From the NCBI GenBank assembly GCA_964412375.1, contig CAYPOD010000014.1, forward strand, positions 1 to 64,000: 64,000 nt of DNA. Reading direction: 5' to 3'. Positions 51,342 to 60,574 of the stretch are shown here, piece by piece. The position numbers and the translations under genes are program-made. This DNA comes from CADEDV01 sp964412375 (GTDB lineage: Bacteria; Bacteroidota; Bacteroidia; Chitinophagales; Chitinophagaceae). The notes beneath the pieces were generated by a model. That model worked only from the letters and a program-made list of their open reading frames with translations, was not told the DNA's origin and searched no databases. Position 1 is the stretch's first letter. Every line of letters starts with the position of its first letter.

Positions 51342-51373
51342 GGGTCTCAGATTGCTGCCGCTAAAATACACTT

Positions 51374-52402
51374 TTATGTCAATTCTTCTACAATAACCGG
51401 CAATTTTCTGGGTTTGATGGTTTTAACTTGTTGGGCAATATGCCTGATATGGTCCGGGGTGGTGCCACAGCACCCACCGACAATATTTACAAATCCTTCT
51501 TTAGCCCAGTCCTCCAGGTAATGGGCAGTTTGTGCCGGCTGCTCATCATATTCGCCCATGGCATTGGGCAGACCGGCATTGGGATAGGCCGATACATAGC
51601 AGGAAGCCAGTTGCGACAATTCCTCAATATGAGGACGCATTTCCTTTGCACCCAAAGCACAGTTCAGGCCAATACTCAACGGTTTGGCATGCATGACTGA
51701 AGTATAAAAAGCTTCCAGTGTTTGTCCGCTAAGTGTTCTGCCGGATGCATCGGTGATCGTTCCGCTGATCATAACCGGAAGTGGTTCTTTCCCGGTATCC
51801 CTGAAATACTTCTTGATCGCAAAAATGGCAGCCTTTGCATTTAATGTATCAAATATGGTCTCAATTAAAAGTATATCAGCACCGCCATCCACTAATCCTC
51901 TCACCTGTTCATAGTAAGCATTCACAACCTCATCAAATGTAACGGCTCTATACCCGGGATTATTTACATCCGGGGAAAGAGAAAGTGTTTTATTTAAAGG
52001 GCCGATGGCACCGGCAACAAATTTTGGAATTTGGGAATTGGATTTTTTGTTTTGCTCAATATACGCTTCAATGGCTTGCCTTGCACATATTGCAGCGGCT
52101 ACATTCAGTTCATAGGCCAGCGACTGCATTTCATAATCAGCCATAGCGATTGCCGTGCTGCTGAATGTGTTTGTTTCAATAATATCAGCCCCGGCATCAA
52201 GATATTGTTTATGAATTTCCCTGATGATCTGCGGTTGTGTGATGTTCAGCAGGTCGTTGTTGCCTTTCACATCACAATGCCAGTCTTTGAACCGGTCACC
52301 ACGGTAATCTGCTTCGGTCAGTTTATACCTTTGGATCATGGTGCCCATGGCACCGTCAATGACCAGTATGCGTTCATTCAAACAATCTTGAATTGTCTTC
52401 AT
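51374..52402 (-). CDS. metH: Methionine synthase, homocysteine-binding part
   Basis: A 342-residue homocysteine S-methyltransferase domain (TIM barrel). It begins MKTIQDCLNERILVIDGAMG. Zinc ligands are the Cys in IGLNCALGAKEMRPH and the pair in GGCCGTTPDHIRHI. ATG 52402 is used; the longer frame runs into the promoter and leader. It lies upstream of the B12 part in the same transcript direction. Confidence 0.95.
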   Translation of the reverse strand: MKTIQDCLNERILVIDGAMGTMIQRYKLTEADYRGDRFKDWHCDVKGNNDLLNITQPQIIREIHKQYLDAGADIIETNTFSSTAIAMADYEMQSLAYELNVAAAICARQAIEAYIEQNKKSNSQIPKFVAGAIGPLNKTLSLSPDVNNPGYRAVTFDEVVNAYYEQVRGLVDGGADILLIETIFDTLNAKAAIFAIKKYFRDTGKEPLPVMISGTITDASGRTLSGQTLEAFYTSVMHAKPLSIGLNCALGAKEMRPHIEELSQLASCYVSAYPNAGLPNAMGEYDEQPAQTAHYLEDWAKEGFVNIVGGCCGTTPDHIRHIAQQVKTIKPRKLPVIVEELT

Positions 52403-52550
52403 AACAATGGTTGTTTGTGAACTATAAACGTTGGGAAACTTAGTGAGGGTTTCGTACCGTTTATTAGTTCTGTTATTTATACAGGCCGAACAATAAACAA
52501 ATCCGCCTGTGATGAGCCACAAAGCTACAGGATACAGGTATAATAAACAA
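52403..52550 (-). promoter_or_regulatory. Promoter and structured leader of the metH genes
   Basis: On the minus strand TTG (52548-52550), 20 bases, and TAGCTTTG (52520-52527) form a classic Bacteroidota promoter. The transcript leader of about 110 bases contains an ACAGGC/GCCTGT stem around an 18-base loop, and other complementary pieces (GGTACGAAACC). I do not recognise a SAM or cobalamin riboswitch consensus. Bases 52551-52627 before recR hold no gene. Confidence 0.6.
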
Positions 52551-52627
52551 GTACGGTTTCTGGCAGGTATAGCTCAGCATGCAGGGATATATACTCAACT
52601 CAGCGAATGCTGTGTTCGCTGCGAAGT

Positions 52628-53248
52628 TCAGCGGCCGGAAACATAGCTCTCCACCGGCAAACGGTTCTGCAGACTGCGGGCCAGGGTCATTTCATCGGCA
52701 TATTCCAGTTCACCGCCAAAAGCAATGCCACGGGCAATGGTGGTGATGCGGACAGGCAAGCCCTGTAACTTTTTCTGGATATAGTAGATAGTGGTGTCAC
52801 CCTGGATATTGGGGTTAAGGGCAAAAATGAGTTCTTCGGTTTTTTCTTTGTCAATGCGATGAACCAGCGATGCAATATTTAGCTGATCAGGTCCAATGCC
52901 ATCCAGGGGGGAGATGACCCCGCCCAGCACATGATAAGTGCCGTTATACTGTTGGGTGCTTTCAATGGCGATCACATCCCGGATGCTTTCCACCACGCAA
53001 ATGATATTTTGTTTGCGCATTGAGTTGGCACAAATGGAACAAATATCGCCATCGGCCACATTGCAACAACGCTGGCAAAATTTGATCTCGCTTCTCATTT
53101 TGGCTATCACCTCGCTGAAATGCGTGACTGCTGCTGTATCCTGTTTTAGCAGGTGCAGCACCAGCCGAAGGGCCGTTTTCTTGCCAATGCCGGGAAGTTT
53201 GGCAAATTCGTTGACAGCATTTTCAAGCAGTGAGGAAGAAAATTGCAT
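52628..53248 (-). CDS. recR: Recombination mediator RecR
   Basis: A 206-residue protein with the N-terminal HhH (FAKLPGIGKKTALRLVLHLL), the C4 zinc finger CQRCCNVADGDICSIC, the Toprim domain (VVESIRDVIAIE, YHVLGGVISPLDGIGP) and the Walker-like end (ARGIAFGGELEYADEMTL). RecR with RecO/RecF loads RecA at gaps. Length matches E. coli RecR (201). Confidence 0.97.
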   Translation of the reverse strand: MQFSSSLLENAVNEFAKLPGIGKKTALRLVLHLLKQDTAAVTHFSEVIAKMRSEIKFCQRCCNVADGDICSICANSMRKQNIICVVESIRDVIAIESTQQYNGTYHVLGGVISPLDGIGPDQLNIASLVHRIDKEKTEELIFALNPNIQGDTTIYYIQKKLQGLPVRITTIARGIAFGGELEYADEMTLARSLQNRLPVESYVSGR

Positions 53249-53304
53249 GGGAGCGAAGATACAGAAACAGGCACATGCTACAAGTCGGGAGCGGAACTTA
53301 TAAC

Positions 53305-54735
53305 TTATAAACTAATATCAAATTCATTCTCTGATCCGGCTTTCACATTTATCTTTCTTTCCACGGGTTTCACCAACTCCGGCTGTTTTCTTCCTCCAAA
53401 GAAATCACCGGGGTCCCATTTGCCATTTTTATTTTCATCATAGAGAATACGCAGTTCATATTCACCGGGCAGCAACAGCGATGCTGAAAAATCAGGGCTT
53501 GCCAGCGGGAATGAACGGCTGATGTTATTGTTCAGCACAAAGAGCAATACAGGATTTTTTGATATGTCAAGACTGCGAAACCGGAGTTTCAGCGAACCAT
53601 AATCTGACAGTTTTTTGGTTTTAAAACTGAGTGTGTCTGATTTCAGCAGTTTTCTTCCGCTGCTGTCCTCGGCAAAGTCTATATCCAGGATAAGGTGATA
53701 AGCCGTATTCTCTTTCCAGGTATGAAGCAATTGCAGTTGCGACCGGCTGCTGTCTAAAACAAATCGATAATTCGTGACAGGTTTAAATGTTGAGTCGGTA
53801 TGCAAAGTGATCTTTGTAGAATCAAAGGTTTTCAGGGGCTGATCAAAACTGATCAAAAATTCATTCAGCAGGTCAAGCTGGTTATTGACAAGATTGTTGC
53901 TGAAGCGTAATCTTCTTTCAGCAGTGGCACCGCCGAGGCGCCCTCTTCCGCCGGCTGAAACGCCGGGAAGACTTTGCCGGGTGGTGGCAGCGGTTGAACT
54001 GGCCTGGTAAGCGTAGAGCGTCAACGGAATTGTATCCTGCGGTACGGTAACAGGGTTTGGAGCAAAGGCAAAAAGTTGCTTCTCGTCATAACTCCAGCGG
54101 CGGCCCCCGTCATCTTTCATCGCATAAACATAGAAGGTTTTTGGAGGCAGGTTCTTAAAAACAAAATTTCCTTTATTATCCAGCCTGGTCACATAGCGGG
54201 GTTTTTCGTTTACCAAAGCCGAATCATCGGGATTGGTATGCAGAATTACGGTCAGCGAGGTATCCACTTTGCCTGTTTCGGCCAGGATAACGCTGCCGGA
54301 TAATTGCAGTGAATCAAAATAATTGCCGGTAGAAAAAGTGAACGTGAAATCTTTCATCACATTTCCTTCGTTGATGTCTTTGATGGCCTTCCCGAAGTTA
54401 TAGGTATAAGTAGTATTTTCTTCCAGGCTGTCACTGATCTTTACCGTTATTGTGTTGAGCCGGTAATTCACTTCGGGCAGTATGCGGGGAATGGGAGAGA
54501 CCAGTAATTCCTGCTGCACATTCTGCACATCAATATATTCATCAAAAGTAAAGGTGAGCCGTTTCTCTTTAAAATTCAGTGAAGAATCAACCGGGTTGGC
54601 TTTGATCAATACCGGGGGCAACGAGTCTCTCGGGCCACCTTGCGGAGGAACAATATTGGCACAGCCCGGCCCGCTGACACTATTGACAAGGACAACAACA
54701 ACTAATACCAGGGAAATAAAGGAGCGGACTTTCAT
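53305..54735 (-). CDS. Ig-like (Big_5) domain lipoprotein
   Basis: A 476-residue protein with a signal/lipobox-like start (MKVRSFISLVLVVVVLVN, Cys near residue 26). The mature part opens with an Ig-like_5 motif (NIVPPQGGPRDSLPPVL, KRLTFTFDEYID), typical for a Bacteroidota envelope family, then a carboxypeptidase-like beta domain (NKGNFVFKNLPPKTFYVYAM). Its C-terminus YELRILYDENKNGKWDPGDF looks calcium-binding. Function unknown; likely outer-membrane lipoprotein. Confidence 0.85.
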   Translation of the reverse strand: MKVRSFISLVLVVVVLVNSVSGPGCANIVPPQGGPRDSLPPVLIKANPVDSSLNFKEKRLTFTFDEYIDVQNVQQELLVSPIPRILPEVNYRLNTITVKISDSLEENTTYTYNFGKAIKDINEGNVMKDFTFTFSTGNYFDSLQLSGSVILAETGKVDTSLTVILHTNPDDSALVNEKPRYVTRLDNKGNFVFKNLPPKTFYVYAMKDDGGRRWSYDEKQLFAFAPNPVTVPQDTIPLTLYAYQASSTAATTRQSLPGVSAGGRGRLGGATAERRLRFSNNLVNNQLDLLNEFLISFDQPLKTFDSTKITLHTDSTFKPVTNYRFVLDSSRSQLQLLHTWKENTAYHLILDIDFAEDSSGRKLLKSDTLSFKTKKLSDYGSLKLRFRSLDISKNPVLLFVLNNNISRSFPLASPDFSASLLLPGEYELRILYDENKNGKWDPGDFFGGRKQPELVKPVERKINVKAGSENEFDISL

Positions 54736-54797
54736 ACCAGGGCTGCAAACTTAACGGGTTTGCAGGGAATAGCCTGTTTTAAAAATCATAATACTGT

Positions 54798-57700
54798 TCA
54801 TTCTTCGGCCGGTTCTTCTTCCAGCGAATGAAGTGCCACCGCCAGGTTATTGGTCTTTACAAAATTGCACCAGTGACAATCTGCCTTACCGCAGCCGGTA
54901 TAAAAATCCCTGTTTTGAATTTTTTCCCAGGTATCAACGATCTGTTGTGTAACGGTTGTGATGTCGGCAGGTGTGATCACCACTTTTTCCTTGCGGTAAT
55001 TCTTCTTTTTGTCAGGTTCAATAAAATCAAATTCGGTACTCACCACTTTCCAGTCTTTCTGTTCATAATTGTCTACCAGAATTTTATAGAAAACAGCCTG
55101 CCTCCAGTAATCGCCGCCATTCGGATCTTTATCTGAAGGGCCTTTCAGTTTAGGTAAGGCTTTTTCAGGGTCGCCGGTTTTGTAGTCCACCACATTCACT
55201 GCTTTGCCGTCAAATTCCAGTTTGTCCAGTTTTCCTTTCAGGGGCACTTCTTTCACCACAACATTGCGGATATTTCTTTCAATGGTAACGATCTTGTTGA
55301 AGGTCTGAATGTATTTATCGTAATAATTACTCAGCACTTCATGGCCATATTCTTTTCTGCGGTCATATTCTTCTTTGGTAAAGCTTTCCCGGTGGCGCAG
55401 CATATACCAGTCAAAATCGGCAATGAATTCTTCTTTCGGCGGAAATTTTTCTTTTCCGCTTTCCTGCATTTTTCTGAAAAGTTTTTCTAAGGCATGATGC
55501 ACAGCCGAGCCAAACTCGGTGGCCTCGTTCTTGGGTGACGGGATCCGGATAAGATTATTGAAATAAAATCCCAGTGGACATTTTAAATAATTGTTCAGGG
55601 CTGTCACATTCATCACAAACTTATCCAGTATATGCCCGATGAACTCTTCCTCAATTTTTTCTATCTCCGGCGCTTCGGCTTCTGCAAAATGCAGGGCAGA
55701 AAAATCAGCCAGCACATCAGCGGCAATGATGACCTTTTCAAGCGGCAGCTCATACTGGTCCTGTATCTCGGCAATAAACATTGAAGGCTCCAGTTCTTTG
55801 CCGTCATTTTTGAATTTGCTGTAGGAAATATAAAGATGTTGTTCTGCCCTTGTCAGCGCCACATAAAATAACCTTCGCAATTCTTCCTCATCATTGCCGG
55901 CAGCCTGCGAAGAGAACATGGTGTCGGGTAGTTTATAACCACCGCCCGGTTTTCTTTTCTTCTCCCAGAAGGAAGCATTGCAGCCGGCCATAAAAACATA
56001 TTCAAACTCTAATCCTTTCGAGCCATGCGCTGTCATCAGGTTCACGCCTTTCTCACTGCCGCTAACCTGGACGAGCGGCAGTCGGATTTCTTCTCTTTCC
56101 ATCAGCCCGATCAGTTTCACCAGTTGTGAAAGATTGAGCGAAGGATTGCGGTGTGTTTCCTCTTTTACAAAATCAAACAACCCCGTGAGGACCTGTAACT
56201 GCCAGTGCTTGTCATCGCTTTGTATGATATGGTTCAGCACCCCGGCTTCCCGGATGATCTTTTCAAACAAATGCTGCAAAGTGATATTGGGTACCGCAGC
56301 GACCAGGGTTTCGATTATGCCCGATACCTTTTTCATGCCGGGATGAACAGCAGCATCAAAAAGGTCTTTAGGTGTTGCATTGGTTTTTTCATGGAGCAGG
56401 CTGCGCAGGGAGTTGTTGTCATCTTTATACCGTTTGCTTGCCGCTTCCATACTTAGTTTAGCAATTTCTATTGATGGAATACCAAACCAATCGAAGTGCA
56501 ATATCTCAAACAGCATTTCATCACCACTGAAGGAAATGTCATGTTCCGAATCGAGATATTTCAGCAGCAGGATGATCTTTTTTGTCAGCGGCAATTCAAG
56601 AATATTCAGGTGACGTTTGCTGAAGACAGGAATGTTCAGCAGTTTGAAATATTGTGCCAGTTCTTCACCATACTTGTTTTCTTTATAGATGATGCCGATG
56701 CGTCCAGGAAGAACTCCTTGTGCCAGTAATTGCTGCACCTGTTTCACAATGCCAATCATTTCCTGCCGCTGCGTTTCATACTCGTGGAGGATCGGTTTAT
56801 GGGTCAATTGGTTCATGGGGTGCCGGGAAGAAAGCAGGTCTTTGCTCAATCCCTCGATCTGCTTCACCAGTCTTTCTTCATTCCGGTTGATGAGTGTTTT
56901 AGAAACATCAAGGATCGGCTGCGTGGAGCGGTAATTATTGGTGAGCACCACAGTGAGGAGGTCGTTTTTATAACTATCAGCAAACTGCAGCATATTCTCC
57001 ACGTTGGCACCCTGGAAACGATAGATACTCTGGTCATCATCCCCCACCACAAACACATTGGGTTTATCCCAGTAACTGATGAGTAACTCAACAATACGGT
57101 TTTGGGTGCCGCTGGTGTCCTGGTATTCATCCACCAGTATGTATTGATATTTTTCCTGGTAATTGGCCAGCAGGTTTTTATTTTCTTCAAACGCTTTGAT
57201 CACCCAGTTGATCATGTCGTCAAAATCGTAGCGGTTCTTTTTGCGCATCAATAGCTGGAAGCGGTCAAATTCATTCACCGCAGCCCGCAGTTTTTCCATT
57301 TTTTCTTTTTCCTCTTCGATCTTGTCTTTCTTCAGTTCACCCGCATTGAATTCTTTATATTTTCTTTTGTAAACAAACTCATCCCGGTTGGGCAGGTCAG
57401 CGATGTATTCATCAATTTTCTGATTGATGAACGCCGGAGTCCATCCTTCTTTTTTCATAGAGCTGAACAATGCCTGCAGATTATTCACTTCAAAATACAC
57501 ATCACCCCGGTATCGTTTCAGCGGGTGGTTTTTGGGAAAGGAATCAATCAGTTCTTTGAACAATTCAATTTTTTCGAGATCGGAGATCGGGTCCAGCGCT
57601 GTTTTTTCAAACAGCGAAAGGTTTTCCTGTATCACATCATTGCAAAAAGCATGAAAAGTGTAGATGTTCACTTTATACGCATCCGGGCCGATGAACTGCA

Positions 57701-57950
57701 ACAGTCTTTTTCGCATGGCCACCACACCGGCATCAGTATAAGTGAGGCAAAGGATATTTTCCGGCAATGCGTCTGTTTCCAATAGAATTTTGCCGATACG
57801 GCTGGCCAGTATCTGTGTTTTGCCCGTGCCCGGCCCGGCAATCACCATCACCGGCCCTTCAATACTGTTGACGGCCAGTTGCTGCTTTTCATTCAGCTTT
57901 TCAAACTCTTCCGCAAACTTCCTTTCTAATCTTTCTTTGTTAAAAGACAT
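54798..57950 (-). CDS. UvrD/Rep-family helicase fused to PD-(D/E)XK nuclease
   Basis: A 1050-residue fusion. The N-terminal superfamily 1 helicase has Walker A AGPGTGKTQ (about 39), Walker B DEYQDT, and the GDDDQSIYRFQGA motif. The C-terminal nuclease (about 780-1040) has VVDYKTGDPEKA (D-x-K catalytic core). Four Cys that can hold an Fe-S cluster as in AddB/Cas4 are split: one in LKCPLGFYF and three in TGCGKADCHWC. The enzyme likely resects or repairs DNA ends, like an AddAB single-chain relative. No addA partner is adjacent. Confidence 0.93.
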   Translation of the reverse strand: MSFNKERLERKFAEEFEKLNEKQQLAVNSIEGPVMVIAGPGTGKTQILASRIGKILLETDALPENILCLTYTDAGVVAMRKRLLQFIGPDAYKVNIYTFHAFCNDVIQENLSLFEKTALDPISDLEKIELFKELIDSFPKNHPLKRYRGDVYFEVNNLQALFSSMKKEGWTPAFINQKIDEYIADLPNRDEFVYKRKYKEFNAGELKKDKIEEEKEKMEKLRAAVNEFDRFQLLMRKKNRYDFDDMINWVIKAFEENKNLLANYQEKYQYILVDEYQDTSGTQNRIVELLISYWDKPNVFVVGDDDQSIYRFQGANVENMLQFADSYKNDLLTVVLTNNYRSTQPILDVSKTLINRNEERLVKQIEGLSKDLLSSRHPMNQLTHKPILHEYETQRQEMIGIVKQVQQLLAQGVLPGRIGIIYKENKYGEELAQYFKLLNIPVFSKRHLNILELPLTKKIILLLKYLDSEHDISFSGDEMLFEILHFDWFGIPSIEIAKLSMEAASKRYKDDNNSLRSLLHEKTNATPKDLFDAAVHPGMKKVSGIIETLVAAVPNITLQHLFEKIIREAGVLNHIIQSDDKHWQLQVLTGLFDFVKEETHRNPSLNLSQLVKLIGLMEREEIRLPLVQVSGSEKGVNLMTAHGSKGLEFEYVFMAGCNASFWEKKRKPGGGYKLPDTMFSSQAAGNDEEELRRLFYVALTRAEQHLYISYSKFKNDGKELEPSMFIAEIQDQYELPLEKVIIAADVLADFSALHFAEAEAPEIEKIEEEFIGHILDKFVMNVTALNNYLKCPLGFYFNNLIRIPSPKNEATEFGSAVHHALEKLFRKMQESGKEKFPPKEEFIADFDWYMLRHRESFTKEEYDRRKEYGHEVLSNYYDKYIQTFNKIVTIERNIRNVVVKEVPLKGKLDKLEFDGKAVNVVDYKTGDPEKALPKLKGPSDKDPNGGDYWRQAVFYKILVDNYEQKDWKVVSTEFDFIEPDKKKNYRKEKVVITPADITTVTQQIVDTWEKIQNRDFYTGCGKADCHWCNFVKTNNLAVALHSLEEEPAEE

Positions 57951-58011
57951 CTTTATTCGAACTTTTTTCTTTCTGACAGGTTATTGCAACGAATTTAAAC
58001 CAATAATCTGC

Positions 58012-58509
58012 ATGGCAGCACATTCGATCCGTACGGTTCAGAAAATTCCTCTTTCCCTTGATGAGGCCTGGCAATTTTTTTCCAATCCTGCCAACCTGCA
58101 GGCTATCACTCCCGGCAATATGGGCTTCAGGATCATATCAAAACATCATGGAGATACGATGTACAGCGGGCAGATCATTGAGTATAAAGTAAAGCCTGTT
58201 TTGGGTATACCTGTTTACTGGATGACCGAAATCACGCAAGTGAAAGACAGGGAATATTTTATAGATGAACAACGCTTCGGCCCTTATAAATTGTGGCATC
58301 ACCAGCATCATTTTAAAGCAATTCCCGGTGGGGTGGAGATGACGGATATTGTTCACTATAAAAACCCGCTGTGGTTTTTGGGAACTATTGCCAATACATT
58401 ATTCGTAAGGAAAAAACTAAAACAGATTTTCAGTTTTCGTTTTCAGAAAGTGGAACAACTATTTGGCCCCTGGCCCGGCGGACAGGAAACGAATATTGAA
58501 ATACATTAA
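58012..58509 (+). CDS. SRPBCC (START-like) family protein
   Basis: A 165-residue protein that begins MAAHSIRTVQKIPLSLDEAW and has the SRPBCC cavity pattern (FFSNPANLQAITPGNMGFRI, WMTEITQVKDREYFIDEQ, MTDIVHYKNPLWFLG). Such proteins bind small hydrophobic ligands. An upstream in-frame reading (from 57742) overlaps the helicase start and is rejected. Divergent from the helicase gene (61 bp between starts). Confidence 0.85.
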   Translation: MAAHSIRTVQKIPLSLDEAWQFFSNPANLQAITPGNMGFRIISKHHGDTMYSGQIIEYKVKPVLGIPVYWMTEITQVKDREYFIDEQRFGPYKLWHHQHHFKAIPGGVEMTDIVHYKNPLWFLGTIANTLFVRKKLKQIFSFRFQKVEQLFGPWPGGQETNIEIH

Positions 58510-58511
58510 TG

Positions 58512-58545
58512 ACCACCTCACGATTCACGACTAATGACTCCCGTC
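58512..58545. repeat. TCACGATTCACGA-type dispersed repeat, copy 3
   Basis: The 36-bp gap between convergent stop codons of the SRPBCC and GH20 genes is filled by CTCACGATTCACGACTAATG and a degenerate continuation. The 14-mer CTCACGATTCACGA is shared with the recQ 5' end. Confidence 0.7.
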
Positions 58546-60471
58546 TCACTTCACCCCTGCTCTTCTCTTCAACTCACTCACCGGCACGGTCATCATTCTT
58601 CCGATGGGTTTATTGTTGCGGTAGCTGATCAGCTTTAGGTTGGAAGCATCTTTCGGCACCGTTAAGGGTGATTCATATTTCGGGTAAAAATTATCCGGGA
58701 ATGAATTGTCAAAACTGTAATGAATGGATAGTCCTTCAATTTCTGTTTCTAATTTCACGATCACTGTTGCTGTATCTTTTTTAGTAGCAGTAATGATAGG
58801 GTCGTATAGGGCCGGTGAATACTTCACCCCGGCTACGTCGAACCTTTCAAAATGGGCCTCTGTTTTTTTTGCAAAGCCATTCCAATCTTTTACATTTTTT
58901 GGTGACCACAAGGCTTCGGAAATGGCAAAGGCTCTTGGCCAGACCATGTATTGCAGGTGTCTTGTATTATAAACCTGCTCTGTCCACAGGTTGGCCTGCC
59001 CGCCTTTTACGAGTTTTTCGTCAATGCCTTCGGGAAGCGGATCAAACTGGTAAGCTTTCTTCAACCGGAGTGTGGCATAAACCGGCGGTTCGATGCTGGC
59101 ATCACCCTGCATGTAATCTATATAAGCAAAATCAGTTGGGCTCATCACCACTTCATGTCCCATTTTGGCCGCTTCAATACCGCCCTTCATTCCTCTCCAA
59201 CTCATTACTGCGGCGTTGGGAGCAAGCCCCCCGTCGAGTATTTCATCCCAGCCAATCATTTTTTTACCCTTGCTGTTGATGATCTTCTCCACTCTTTTTA
59301 CAAAATAGCTCTGCACTTCATCGAGATTTTTCAATCCTTCTTTCTGCATCAATGCTTTTATCTGTTCGCTTTTCTCCCAAAAGTTTCTTGCTGTTTCATC
59401 TCCCCCCATGTGGATGTAAGGGAAAGGAAACAATTGTGCTACTTCCGTAAATACTTTGTCCAAAAACTCGTATGATTTTTCTAATGCCGGACAAATCGTA
59501 TTATCAATCACTCCATAAAAATGCTGACCGCCGCCTGGCCAGATCATAAAACGGTCGCCGGGGCTTACATAATATTCGCCGGGTGTACAGGATAGTTCAG
59601 GATAAGAAGCGATAGCAGCCAGACTATGGCCGGGTACATCAATCTCCGGCAGAATATTCACAAAACGGTCTGCCGCATATTTCACCAGCTCTTTAATGTC
59701 TTCATGTGTATAGAAACCGCCGTAAGTAGGTTTTTCACCGGGTTCGGGTTTTGACAAATTACCGAAGGTGCCGGTCCGCTCCACCCGCCAGGCCCCAACC
59801 TCAGTGAGTTTGGGTAAAGCTTTTATTTCAAGACGCCAGCCCTGGTCATCGGTAAGGTGCAGGTGCAACAGGTTGAATTTATATTTCACCATCTGGTCAA
59901 TGAATTCTTTCACCTGCGGCACGGTGAAAAAATGTCTTGACACATCGAGCATCAACCCCCTCCAGCCAAAGCGGGGATAATCTTCGATGGTAACGGCAGG
60001 AATAGTCCACAGTTCTTTTAGTTTGGTGGATTTGCTTTCCACTTCTTTGGGCAGCAGTTGCAATAAGGTTTGTACGCCATAAAATATTCCCGAAGGTTCG
60101 GTGGCTGACAATGTGATACCGGCCGCAGTTACTTTCAAGCGATAACCTTCTTTTGGCAATGATGTATCAGCAGCCGGTAATAGTTTTATATGAATTGATT
60201 TTAGCAGTGCCGTTGTTCCTTCTTTCACGGTTATTTTATGTCCCGTGGCAAAAGCGAGTTGTTCGGCAAGCCGGTCAGCCGTTTTTTTCACTTCCGCATT
60301 TTTGGGAACAATGATCGTGGTGGAAAAAGGTAAAACATAAGTTCCTGTTCCCATTGCAAAAGAAACGGGTTGGGGGATCAATGAAACAACCTGCCTGCTT
60401 TCAGCAATGCGCTGTGCACTTATGCTGGTAAAAAAAATAATTCCCCATACGAGACCTGCTGTTCTTTTCAT
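58546..60471 (-). CDS. Beta-N-acetylhexosaminidase (GH20)
   Basis: A 641-residue enzyme with a signal peptide (MKRTAGLVWGIIFFTSISAQ), an N-terminal GH20b-like domain and the TIM barrel with FGWRGLMLDVSRHFFTV, LHLHLTDDQGWRLEI and the catalytic Asp-Glu pair in IHMGGDETARNFW. The C-terminal part (about 545-640) is a beta domain with HYSFDNSFPDNFYPKY. It removes terminal GlcNAc/GalNAc from chitin oligomers, peptidoglycan fragments or glycans in the periplasm. No chitinase is adjacent. Confidence 0.95.
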   Translation of the reverse strand: MKRTAGLVWGIIFFTSISAQRIAESRQVVSLIPQPVSFAMGTGTYVLPFSTTIIVPKNAEVKKTADRLAEQLAFATGHKITVKEGTTALLKSIHIKLLPAADTSLPKEGYRLKVTAAGITLSATEPSGIFYGVQTLLQLLPKEVESKSTKLKELWTIPAVTIEDYPRFGWRGLMLDVSRHFFTVPQVKEFIDQMVKYKFNLLHLHLTDDQGWRLEIKALPKLTEVGAWRVERTGTFGNLSKPEPGEKPTYGGFYTHEDIKELVKYAADRFVNILPEIDVPGHSLAAIASYPELSCTPGEYYVSPGDRFMIWPGGGQHFYGVIDNTICPALEKSYEFLDKVFTEVAQLFPFPYIHMGGDETARNFWEKSEQIKALMQKEGLKNLDEVQSYFVKRVEKIINSKGKKMIGWDEILDGGLAPNAAVMSWRGMKGGIEAAKMGHEVVMSPTDFAYIDYMQGDASIEPPVYATLRLKKAYQFDPLPEGIDEKLVKGGQANLWTEQVYNTRHLQYMVWPRAFAISEALWSPKNVKDWNGFAKKTEAHFERFDVAGVKYSPALYDPIITATKKDTATVIVKLETEIEGLSIHYSFDNSFPDNFYPKYESPLTVPKDASNLKLISYRNNKPIGRMMTVPVSELKRRAGVK

Positions 60472-60524
60472 ATAACAAATTATGAGTCCAAGTTAAGCAA
60501 ATTGAACAGGGAGAAATAAAAAAA

Positions 60525-60547
60525 GGGCTGACAATCCCTGTCAACCC
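60525..60547 (-). terminator. Terminator of the TPR membrane protein gene
   Basis: On the minus strand GGGTTGACA pairs with TGTCAGCCC (one G-T) and is followed by a run of seven T. It lies 28 bases after the stop codon. Confidence 0.88.
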
Positions 60548-60574
60548 AATTAACTTAATGAACCGGTCAACTAT

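Noticed and set aside
51247..51373. Frameshift breaking one metH gene
   Set aside because: Both halves have complete domains and proper starts and stops; split MetH is known in Bacteroidota.
52403..52520. SAM-I, SAM-II or cobalamin riboswitch before metH
   Set aside because: A stem exists but none of the conserved core strings I know could be matched by eye, so it was listed only as an unassigned leader.
57742..58011. N-terminal extension of the SRPBCC protein
   Set aside because: It overlaps the divergent helicase start and matches no family; ATG 58012 gives the normal domain start.
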